DNA of 32,971 nucleotides from an uncultured Acidobacteriota bacterium (lineage in GTDB: Bacteria > Acidobacteriota > Blastocatellia > RBC074): the NCBI GenBank assembly GCA_902825875.1, contig CADECP010000056.1:1-32971 (forward strand). The letters are read 5' to 3'. Position numbers and translations under genes: made by a program. The notes beneath the pieces are model-generated. The model was not told the origin of the DNA. It worked only from the letters and a program-made list of their open reading frames with translations, and searched no databases. Shown piece by piece: positions 8,211-15,677 of the stretch. The first letter of the stretch is position 1. Each line of letters opens with the position of its first letter.

Positions 8211-9350
8211 ATGCCATTTCATCGTCGCCCATATTTTCAAACTGCTGCACCCACTTCCGACCTCAAGATCAAAAGCGTTGAGACCTTCGTGGTCGAAGGC
8301 GCGTGTTTCGTCAAAGTCACCGCTTCAAACGGCGTCGCGGGCTGGGGCGAAGCCGACGCCGACAACGCGCCGCTGATGGCCGCTTTCATCCACAACGGTT
8401 TGAAACAGCGCGTCATCGGCGAAAGCGTCTGGGACAACGAACGGTTGTGGGACGCCATGTTTTACAAAAACCACGACCAGGGGCCGGGCGGCGCGCTCGC
8501 CAATTCCATTGCCGGAATTGACATCGCGCTGTGGGATTTGAAAGGCAAACTGCTCGGCTTGCCTGTCCATCAACTGCTGGGCGGAATGTACCGCGAACGC
8601 ATACGAGTTTACGGCAGCTTCGGCGTAGGCTTCGGGCGTTCGATGACCGTCGCTCAAGCCGCCGCACAAGCGAAGAAATTTGTCGAGCGAGGCTTCACCG
8701 CCGTCAAGTTGCGAATGCAGATTCGCCAGAACAATCAAAATCCCGAACCCGATCCTACGTTTGAATACGCCCGCGCCGTTCGCCAGGCCATCGGCCCGGA
8801 CGTGGATTTTCTGATAGACATCAATAACGGTTATTCAGCCGCGCGCGCGATTGAAACCGCTCGGCGATTGAAGCAGGAATTCAACATCCGGTTTCTGGAA
8901 GAACCCGTCAGCGATCAGACTCACGCCGAAACCGCCGCAGTGGTCAAAGCGATTGATACGCCGATCATCGCCGGAGAAAAGGAATACACGCGCTGGCAAA
9001 TTCGTGAGTTGATCGTTTACGGCCAGCCCGATTACTTGAACCCGGACACGATCAAAGCCGGCGGCCTGACCGAGATGAAAAAAATCGCGGCCATCGCCCA
9101 GGCTTACGGCAAACCGATCATCTGCCACAACACTCGCCCAACGCTGGGCACGGCGGCTTCCCTGCATTTCGTCGCTTCGATTCCGAATTGCGCTCCACTG
9201 ATGGAATTCGTGGACGTAGACAAGTTCGAGTTCTTGATGGGGTTGATGAAAAACAACGTGCGTTTTGAAAAAGGCTACTTGTTCGTGCCGCAAGGCGTGG
9301 GCTTGGGAATGGAAGTGGACGAAGACAAAGTTCGGAGGGCAGCGAAATGA
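8211..9350 (+). CDS. Mandelate racemase/muconate lactonizing enzyme family protein 1
   Basis: A 379-aa enolase-superfamily enzyme, which abstracts the alpha-proton of a carboxylate substrate with Mg2+ assistance (typically dehydration, racemisation or cycloisomerisation of acid sugars). The capping domain is at ~18-130 and the TIM barrel at ~135-365. Active-site residues visible by motif are K166-x-R168 on the second barrel strand, metal ligands D203 (LIDINNGY), E230/E231 (FLEEPV) and E256 (AGEKEY), and H306 (CHNTRP). It has no signal peptide, unlike the next two paralogues, although the N-terminus keeps an HRR. No Shine-Dalgarno is visible because a hairpin lies just upstream. The ATGA overlap with the next gene implies translational coupling. 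The exact substrate cannot be assigned. Confidence 0.88.
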   Translation: MPFHRRPYFQTAAPTSDLKIKSVETFVVEGACFVKVTASNGVAGWGEADADNAPLMAAFIHNGLKQRVIGESVWDNERLWDAMFYKNHDQGPGGALANSIAGIDIALWDLKGKLLGLPVHQLLGGMYRERIRVYGSFGVGFGRSMTVAQAAAQAKKFVERGFTAVKLRMQIRQNNQNPEPDPTFEYARAVRQAIGPDVDFLIDINNGYSAARAIETARRLKQEFNIRFLEEPVSDQTHAETAAVVKAIDTPIIAGEKEYTRWQIRELIVYGQPDYLNPDTIKAGGLTEMKKIAAIAQAYGKPIICHNTRPTLGTAASLHFVASIPNCAPLMEFVDVDKFEFLMGLMKNNVRFEKGYLFVPQGVGLGMEVDEDKVRRAAK

Positions 9351-10561
9351 CAATCAATCAAAAACGCCGTTCGTTTCTAAAAGCTTCCACCGCAGCCAGC
9401 GCTGCGGCGTTGATCGCGTTACCAAATCAAACGCAGGCTCAAACGGTCAATCCTGCTTCGCGCGTCAAAGTCGCAGAAGTTCGCACTTTCAAGTTGAAGG
9501 ACGCGCTGTTTGTTCAGATCGTCGCCGACAACGGCCAAACCGGTTGGGGCGAAGCGAGTCCGAACAATCGCCACGTGGCCGAAACCTTCATTCATCAAGG
9601 TTTGAAACAGCATGTCATCGGTCGCAACGTTTGGGACGCCGAGCCGATTTGGGACGACATGTTTTATGCCAACCACGATCTGGGACCGGGCGGAATTCTG
9701 ACTTACGCGATTGCCGGAATTGACATTGCGATGTGGGATTTGCGCGGCAAACTCACTCATCAGCCTGTTTATCGTTTGCTGGGCGGCAAATACCGCGACA
9801 AGGTTCGCGCTTACGGCAGCTTTGGGTTGAACCTGGGCGGCAAGGTTCCGCTGACAATGGACGAAGCCGCCAAGATTGCGGCGAAGTTTGTCGAACGCGG
9901 ATTCACAGCCGTCAAAGCGCGAACGCAATTCCGCGAGCGCAACATCAATCCCTGGCCTGATCCGACGTTCGATTATTTCCGCGCGATGCGAAAAGCCGTT
10001 GGCGACAAAGTCGAACTGCTGGCCTGTTTGAATTCCAGCTACACCGCCGCGCGCGTGATCGAACTCGGCAAGCGTTTGCACGGCGAACTCGGCGTCAGTT
10101 ACATCGAAGAAGCCGTCAGCACGCACAACCTGCACGAACTGGCACAGGTTTGCGAAGCTTTGCCGTTTCCGGTCGTCGCCGGAGAAACCGAATACCACCG
10201 TTGGCGAATGCGCGATTTGATGGATGTCGGCAAAGTCGGCATCCTGAATCCTGACGTGGCCAAATGCGGCGGTTTGACCGAAGCGAAGAAAATTGCCGCG
10301 CTGGCTCAGGCGTGCAGCCGCACGATCAAACCGCACAACACGCGCCCGAATTTTTCCACGGCGGCGGCTTTGCACTTTATGGCTTCGATCTCGAACGCGG
10401 CTTCGCTTGTCGAATTTCCGGACACAGACAAGTTCCGCGACCAAATGAGCCTGATGCGTTCGCAAGTCGTCTTCAAAGACGGTTATTTGTCGGTTCCGCA
10501 AAAGAGCGGGCTGGGAATCGAACCGGATGAAGCTGCCGTCAAACGCGCCGTTGTCAACTGA
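9347..10561 (+). CDS. Tat-exported mandelate racemase/muconate lactonizing family protein 2 (altered metal site)
   Basis: A 404-aa paralogue of the preceding enzyme with strong similarity along the whole barrel. The N-terminus has a twin-arginine signal (KRRSFLKAS, then an Ala-rich core to AQA near residue 32), so it is probably folded in the cytoplasm and exported. K190-x-R192, E254/E255 (YIEEAV), E280 (AGETEY) and H330 (PHNTRP) match the catalytic positions of paralogue 1. The first metal-ligand Asp is replaced by Cys227 (ACLNSSY aligned to IDINNGY). That may mean altered metal binding, a non-catalytic role, or changed specificity. The start overlaps the previous stop by 4 bp and has GGAGG at proper spacing. 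Confidence 0.88.
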   Translation: MTINQKRRSFLKASTAASAAALIALPNQTQAQTVNPASRVKVAEVRTFKLKDALFVQIVADNGQTGWGEASPNNRHVAETFIHQGLKQHVIGRNVWDAEPIWDDMFYANHDLGPGGILTYAIAGIDIAMWDLRGKLTHQPVYRLLGGKYRDKVRAYGSFGLNLGGKVPLTMDEAAKIAAKFVERGFTAVKARTQFRERNINPWPDPTFDYFRAMRKAVGDKVELLACLNSSYTAARVIELGKRLHGELGVSYIEEAVSTHNLHELAQVCEALPFPVVAGETEYHRWRMRDLMDVGKVGILNPDVAKCGGLTEAKKIAALAQACSRTIKPHNTRPNFSTAAALHFMASISNAASLVEFPDTDKFRDQMSLMRSQVVFKDGYLSVPQKSGLGIEPDEAAVKRAVVN

Positions 10562-10578
10562 ACCAACTGAGGAAAACC

Positions 10579-11829
10579 ATGAACAATCATCGTCGCAACT
10601 TTTTGAAAACCGGCCTGGCGACAAGCGCGGCAGGCTTTTTGACTCCCGCGTCCGCGCAAACCAGATCCGGCGGTCTTTCAGCAAAGCTGGAAAAGCTGAT
10701 GAACGCGCCCGTGCTGCGCGCCGACCTCATCAAACAACCCGTCAAAATCGCCGGCCTGGAGTTGTTGAAAAACGGCAAACACTTTTTGATTCGCGTGCGT
10801 TCGACCGACGGCGCGGAAGGTTTGGCGGTAGGCCACACGCCCGTCATCACCAACACTTATCCGATTTTGCTGAACAAAGTGTTTCCTTATTTCATTGGCC
10901 GCGACGCGCGCGAATTGGAAAATCACCTGCATGGCGTTTATCTGAAAGATTCCAACTACAAATGGCAGGGCTTGCCGTTCTGGGTTTCAGTCGCCTGCAC
11001 CGAAGTGGCCATTCTGGATTTGCTGGGCAAGGTTGCCCGCAAACCTCTGGGCGAGATGTTCGGCAAAGTCGCCAAAAAAGACGTCGCCGTTTATCGCGCC
11101 AGCGGCAATCGCGGCAACGCTCCTGAAGCCGAAATCGCGTTCTTTCAAAAAGTCATAGCCGAAACCGGTGCCGGCGCGCTGAAATTCCGGCTTGGCGCGC
11201 GAATGCGTTACGACGACGCTTCGACCAAACGCGATCTGGCGATGTTGCCGCTGTTGAGGAAAACCTTCGGCGAAAAGATGACGATTTACGCCGACGCCAA
11301 CGGTTCGTATGACGTGCCTATGTCGCTGCGAATAGGCAAGCTGATGGAAGAACACAAAGCACGTTTTTTTGAAGAACCAGTGCCGTTCGATTACTACGAA
11401 GAAACACGCAAAATCGCCTCGAAGCTGACGATTCCGATTGCGGGCGGCGAACAGGAATCAAGTCTTCGCCGATTCCGCTGGATGATCGAAAACCGTTGCG
11501 TGGACATAGTTCAACCCGACCTGATGTATTTCGGCGGAATGTGCCGTTCGATCAAAGTCGCGCGAATGGCCGAAGCCGCCGGGATGGAATGCACCCCGCA
11601 CATGTCCGGCGGTGATTTGGGTTATTTGTACGTCGCGCACTTCGCTTCGGTAGTTCCGAATGCCGGCCCGCATCAGGAATTCAAAGATCAGGACGAAACC
11701 TTGCCGGTCAGTTGCGACAGTTCCCCGCTGAAAAGCGTCAACGGAATGCTGCGTGTTCCTTCTGGTCCGGGACTGGGAATCACCATTGACCCGCAATTCC
11801 TGAAACAGGCAATCGCAGTCAAATCCTGA
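10579..11829 (+). CDS. Tat-exported enolase-superfamily enzyme 3
   Basis: A 416-aa enolase-superfamily protein, more divergent than its two upstream neighbours. A Tat signal is present (HRRNFLKTG with a short hydrophobic core ending ASA near residue 26). Catalytic positions by motif are K202-x-R204 (LKFRLG), D239 with N241 (YADANGSY), E265/E266 (FFEEPV), E291 (AGGEQE) and H341 (TPHMSGG), so the metal site looks intact. It begins 17 bp after the previous stop with a GAGG Shine-Dalgarno, and is the last gene of this apparent operon. It probably acts on a related acid-sugar substrate in the periplasm; the reaction cannot be named from sequence. Confidence 0.87.
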   Translation: MNNHRRNFLKTGLATSAAGFLTPASAQTRSGGLSAKLEKLMNAPVLRADLIKQPVKIAGLELLKNGKHFLIRVRSTDGAEGLAVGHTPVITNTYPILLNKVFPYFIGRDARELENHLHGVYLKDSNYKWQGLPFWVSVACTEVAILDLLGKVARKPLGEMFGKVAKKDVAVYRASGNRGNAPEAEIAFFQKVIAETGAGALKFRLGARMRYDDASTKRDLAMLPLLRKTFGEKMTIYADANGSYDVPMSLRIGKLMEEHKARFFEEPVPFDYYEETRKIASKLTIPIAGGEQESSLRRFRWMIENRCVDIVQPDLMYFGGMCRSIKVARMAEAAGMECTPHMSGGDLGYLYVAHFASVVPNAGPHQEFKDQDETLPVSCDSSPLKSVNGMLRVPSGPGLGITIDPQFLKQAIAVKS

Positions 11830-11957
11830 CGAGCGCCTTCATTGCAGACCGGCCAGACCGGAGATTTCACCAACTGCCGAAGTTTGTGTTGCCCGGCTGA
11901 AACACCTGGTTTTAATGAAGCCGGTTCCGAGCTTGAGCCTTACCCGGTTCCGGCTGG

Positions 11958-11963
11958 TATAAT
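11958..11963 (+). promoter_or_regulatory. Extended -10 promoter of the penicillin-binding protein gene
   Basis: TGG-TATAAT (extended -10; TATAAT at 11958-11963) lies only 9 bp before the ATG at 11973. Transcription starting the usual ~7 bp downstream of the -10 would begin almost at the start codon, giving a leaderless or near-leaderless mRNA, consistent with the absence of a Shine-Dalgarno. A weak -35 (TTGAGC, 11933-11938) sits 19 bp upstream. Confidence 0.5.
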
Positions 11964-11972
11964 CCCGCCGCT

Positions 11973-14579
11973 ATGTCAGACAGAGACTTTTTTCCATCGC
12001 CTGACGACGAACCCAACGGTTCGCGTCGTTACTCGGAAGGAACAACCTGGCAAGATTGGCTGACAGACCTTCGATTTCGGATCGAAGACTTTCTGCGTTC
12101 AACCAGCTTTAAGTCGGTCGTGGCGCTTGCCGCTATTGCAGGCTTGATGTCGGGAGTGGCGTTTGCCTGCCAGACCAGCATCAGCGGTTTTGCCGATGAC
12201 GTGGATTCGCTGGCGGATTACCGTCCGCCCGAAGTCACCAAAGTTTTTGCCGACGACGGCAAAACAGTGATCGGCGAACTGTCGCTGGAACGCCGCATCC
12301 CGCTGGAATACAACCAGATTCCCGAACGGATGAAACAGGCGTTGATGGCCATCGAAGACGCGCGGTTTTTCGATCACATAGGCATTGACCCTGTCCGGTT
12401 GGTTGGCGCGGTAGTGCAAAGTGTCATGAACCAGCAACGCGCCAAAGGAACTTCGACTCTGACACAGCAATTGGCGCGCGGTTTGTTTCTGAACCGCGAA
12501 CGGAATTACACACGCAAAATCAACGAAGCCATTTACGCTCTGCAAATCGAGCGCGTTTACACCAAAGAACAAATTATGGCGCTGTACTGCAACCAGATTT
12601 TTCTGGGCGGCGGCGCTTACGGATTTGAAGCTGCGGCAAATTATTACTTCAGCAAATCGCTGAGCGAATTGTCGCTGGATCAATACGCGCTGCTGGCCGC
12701 TTTGCCGAAAAGCCCGACGCAGTTTTCGCCGATCAATCGCCAGAAAGCCGCCAAAGATCGTCGCAATCTGGTGTTGCAGGCGATGGCCGATGCCGGGTAC
12801 GTTTCTGAAGACGAAGCCGAAACCGCCAAAGCCAGACCGTTGGGACTGAACGTCGCCGACCAACGCGGCAAAAACGATTATTCGCCTTACGCTTACTTTG
12901 TCGAAGAAGTCCGTCTGGAACTGCAAAAGATTCTGGTCGAAAAACACGCGGCTGACGCGATGGATGTTTATAAAGCCGGATTGCAGGTTTACACGACGCT
13001 GGACGCCAACGCTCAGAAACTGGCCACAGCGGCAGTTCGCAAAGGCGCGAGGAATTACGAAAAGCGACATGGCTGGCGCGTGAAATTCAACAACATCATC
13101 GAAAAGGAAAAAGCCGACCCAAATACTTACGAACATCCGTCGTGGATTGCGGTTCCGGTCGCTGGCGACATCGCCACGGGACTTATCAAAGAAGTCAGCG
13201 ACAAAGGCACAAAGGTTTCGTTCGGCGCATATTCGGCGACGATCACCGCCGAAAACACAGTCGCACTCAATCGCCCGCCGTCGAAATTGTTCAAACGCGG
13301 CGACCTGGCTCAGTTCAAAATCGCCGAAGTAGACAACAACACGAAAAAGCTGAAGGTAGAACTCGATCCCGAACCCGACGTGCAAGCCGCGTTGTTGATG
13401 ATTGAACCCAGAACCGGCGAAGTGAAAGCGATGGTCGGCGGATACAACTTCGCCACGTCGAAATTCAACCACGCGACACAAGCCGAACGCCAAACCGGTT
13501 CGGCATTCAAACCATTCATTTACGCCGCGGCGCTGGAAAAGGGGTTGAAGCCCGACGACATCGTTGACGATTCACCGTTCAGCAAAGGCAGTTATGAACC
13601 GCACAATTACGACGATTCGTTTATGGGGCCGATGACCATTCGCAAAGCCTTTGCCTTGTCGCGCAACATTCCGGCGGTTCGCGTGTTGGATGAAATCGGC
13701 GTCCGAAATGCGGCTGATCTGGTCAAACGCATGAAGCTGCCCAAACCGATGGCTCCGTATTTGCCGTCGGCATTGGGCGCAACCGAAGAACCACTGCTGA
13801 ACATGGTCGCGGCCTACGGAGCCTTTCCGAATTCCGGTGTGCTGGTTGAACCGGTTCGCATTCGCAAAGTCGTTGACCGTGACGGCAACGTGCTGGAAGA
13901 AGCCAGTCCCAAACAATGGAAAGTGCTAAACGATTACGTCGCCGCTCAGATGGTGGAATTGATGCGCGGCACTGTGCAGTTCGGAACCGCTGGCGCGGCA
14001 AGTTCGCTGGGCTGGCCGATCGGCGGCAAAACCGGAACGGTCAATGATTTCACAGACGCCTGGTTTATCGGCTACACGCCGACTGTGGCCTGCGGAGTCT
14101 GGATCGGATACAGCGACCGCAAACGACCACTCGGCAAAGGCGAAGCTGGCGGCACGGCTGCACTGCCGTTCTGGATTGATTTCATGAAGGATTACCTGAA
14201 AGACAAACCGAAAGAAAAATTTCCTGGAATTCCTCCCGTGCCGGATGAAATGCGTTCAGTGCAGGCGCAATTTGCGCGCTCGCATGCGGCGGAACTCGCG
14301 CGCATCGCCGAACGCGAAGGCGGATTATTGCCAGGCGACATGGAGCCAAATCTTGATCCGCTAGCCGATCCCGATTCGGATCAGCAAAAGGCGGAAACCT
14401 CCGCAGCGCCAAAACCGACTCCAAAACAGTCTTCACGCGAACGTATTTACGACGAACCGCGTGAACCTGTCGCCAGAGCCAGCGAACAGAATCCAAAAAT
14501 CCTTCGCCCGCCGGCTGAAGCCCGCCCAACCAGACAGGAAGAGCCAGTCCGAAAAGGCAAGAAAGGCAAACCCAACTGA
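11973..14579 (+). CDS. mrcA: Class A penicillin-binding protein (PBP1A type)
   Basis: An 868-aa bifunctional peptidoglycan synthase anchored in the inner membrane. A cytoplasmic N-tail is followed by one membrane span at about 46-66 (SVVALAAIAGLMSGVAFA). The GT51 glycosyltransferase domain (~90-270) has catalytic E128 in EDARFFDH and the block GTSTLTQQLARGLFL. A linker/OB-like segment precedes the transpeptidase domain with S510-A-F-K513, S563-R-N565 and K686-T-G688. The C-terminal ~110 residues are Pro/Lys/Glu-rich and low-complexity. All catalytic motifs are intact, so it should polymerise glycan strands from lipid II and crosslink stem peptides. It is transcribed alone and ends in a hairpin shared with the convergent DUF4097 gene. 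Confidence 0.93.
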   Translation: MSDRDFFPSPDDEPNGSRRYSEGTTWQDWLTDLRFRIEDFLRSTSFKSVVALAAIAGLMSGVAFACQTSISGFADDVDSLADYRPPEVTKVFADDGKTVIGELSLERRIPLEYNQIPERMKQALMAIEDARFFDHIGIDPVRLVGAVVQSVMNQQRAKGTSTLTQQLARGLFLNRERNYTRKINEAIYALQIERVYTKEQIMALYCNQIFLGGGAYGFEAAANYYFSKSLSELSLDQYALLAALPKSPTQFSPINRQKAAKDRRNLVLQAMADAGYVSEDEAETAKARPLGLNVADQRGKNDYSPYAYFVEEVRLELQKILVEKHAADAMDVYKAGLQVYTTLDANAQKLATAAVRKGARNYEKRHGWRVKFNNIIEKEKADPNTYEHPSWIAVPVAGDIATGLIKEVSDKGTKVSFGAYSATITAENTVALNRPPSKLFKRGDLAQFKIAEVDNNTKKLKVELDPEPDVQAALLMIEPRTGEVKAMVGGYNFATSKFNHATQAERQTGSAFKPFIYAAALEKGLKPDDIVDDSPFSKGSYEPHNYDDSFMGPMTIRKAFALSRNIPAVRVLDEIGVRNAADLVKRMKLPKPMAPYLPSALGATEEPLLNMVAAYGAFPNSGVLVEPVRIRKVVDRDGNVLEEASPKQWKVLNDYVAAQMVELMRGTVQFGTAGAASSLGWPIGGKTGTVNDFTDAWFIGYTPTVACGVWIGYSDRKRPLGKGEAGGTAALPFWIDFMKDYLKDKPKEKFPGIPPVPDEMRSVQAQFARSHAAELARIAEREGGLLPGDMEPNLDPLADPDSDQQKAETSAAPKPTPKQSSRERIYDEPREPVARASEQNPKILRPPAEARPTRQEEPVRKGKKGKPN

Positions 14580-14605
14580 GCCGGTCAAATCAAAAGGCAA
14601 AAGTC

Positions 14606-14650
14606 AAAAAGGCAAAAGTGAGAGAAGCCAGTTCTTCACTTTTGCCTTTT
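14606..14650. terminator. Inverted repeat / bidirectional terminator between convergent genes
   Basis: The arms aaaaaggcaaaagtgagagaa (first 20 bases from 14606) and ttcttcacttttgcctttt (14632-14650) pair almost perfectly. Flanking copies of caaaagtc and gacttttg extend it outward on both sides. It separates the convergent PBP and DUF4097 genes and has A- and T-rich flanks, so it plausibly terminates both. The repeated gacttttg words make it look like a dispersed element co-opted as terminator. Confidence 0.65.
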
Positions 14651-14674
14651 GGTTTTTGACTTTTGACTTTTGAC

Positions 14675-15475
14675 TTATTGTCTAAGCAAGCTGACATCGC
14701 CGGAAATCGTGGAAATTTTCAGGTTGCGCGAACCGTTGCCGATTTTGCCATTGGCTTTGCGACCTGTTCCGTATTTCGATTCTTCGATGGTCAGCGGGAA
14801 ATCGGTTTTCAATCCGCCGCTCATGGTCGAAAGCTGCACATTCGCGTCCAGGTTGCCGGGCAGTTTGACGCGAACGTCGCCGCTGACCGAAGAAAATTCC
14901 ATTGAACCTGCCGAACCTTCCAACGACAAAATTTCTACTTCGACTTCGCCGCTGGTGGATTTGGCGCTGACCGTTCCTTCGACTTTGCCGACGTGAACGT
15001 TGCCGCTGACCGACGTGGCATTGACCGAACCGTTGACGTTATTGACTGTGGTTTCGCCGCTGACGGTTTTGGCGGTCAATTCGCCGGTCACGCCTGTCAC
15101 ACTGACGTCGCCGCTGACGCTGGAAAACGAATTGAACTTGTACGCGATATTGCGCGGCACTTTGACATCGAATTGAATTTCGACGTCGCAGTTGTTGCAA
15201 CGATCAGGGTAATCCACGCGAACGTCTATCGTATTGCCCGTGCTGCGGTCTTCTATGTTCACGCGGTCGCGGTCGCGCCCCTGTTTGGTGGCAGTAACAA
15301 CCACCGCCTGACCGTCATAACCATTGACGACCACATTGCCCGAAACGTTGCGAACGCTGACAGAACCGCCCGCGCCCAGATTGAAACTGCGCTGAAAATC
15401 CTGCGCCGAAGCCGTAAAGCCGGCCAGCGCAATCAGCAAAGAGAAAATCATCAAACGAATAGAAAGCTTGTTCAT
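14675..15475 (-). CDS. Secreted DUF4097-like beta-repeat protein
   Basis: A 266-aa exported protein. A signal peptide covers residues 1-24 (MIFSLLIALAGFTASA, cleavage before QDF). The mature part is a chain of short beta-strand repeats with the recurring pattern VSGxVxV or TVSGETTV, as in the DUF4097 / putative auto-transporter adhesin head families, which fold as right-handed beta-helices. A CNNC pair (around residues 93-96) could form a disulfide. An AAAGGAA Shine-Dalgarno precedes the start. No enzymatic residues are apparent. In other genomes such proteins often accompany anti-sigma factors, but none is adjacent here. Function unknown; periplasmic or surface scaffold is an inference. Confidence 0.8.
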   Translation of the reverse strand: MNKLSIRLMIFSLLIALAGFTASAQDFQRSFNLGAGGSVSVRNVSGNVVVNGYDGQAVVVTATKQGRDRDRVNIEDRSTGNTIDVRVDYPDRCNNCDVEIQFDVKVPRNIAYKFNSFSSVSGDVSVTGVTGELTAKTVSGETTVNNVNGSVNATSVSGNVHVGKVEGTVSAKSTSGEVEVEILSLEGSAGSMEFSSVSGDVRVKLPGNLDANVQLSTMSGGLKTDFPLTIEESKYGTGRKANGKIGNGSRNLKISTISGDVSLLRQ

Positions 15476-15677
15476 AGTTGTTTACCGTTCCTTTCGAGAT
15501 TTGTTTGTGGTCAGAAAACTGGTTTCGACGGGTGAGTGGCAGTCGCCGCGTTAAGGTTTCAGCCAGCGAACAATTTTGTTAAGCTCCGCCGCGTTCGTTG
15601 TCCCGGCCAAGCTTGATCGGCCAAACTCACTCCACAGGCATTTCCTCAAAAAACAAATTTCTTTTCGGAGGCTCCGC

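Noticed and set aside
9419..10684. 421-aa open frame on the minus strand
   Set aside because: Shadow of the second enolase-family gene, with the composition expected of an antisense frame.
12099..13493. 464-aa open frame on the minus strand
   Set aside because: It lies entirely inside the penicillin-binding protein gene; it is low-complexity, and its openness is explained by the third-position GC bias of the real gene.
15576..15677. Upstream start for the di-haem protein
   Set aside because: The extra 34 residues would hide the signal peptide; the ATG at 15678 has GGAG and starts the signal peptide directly.
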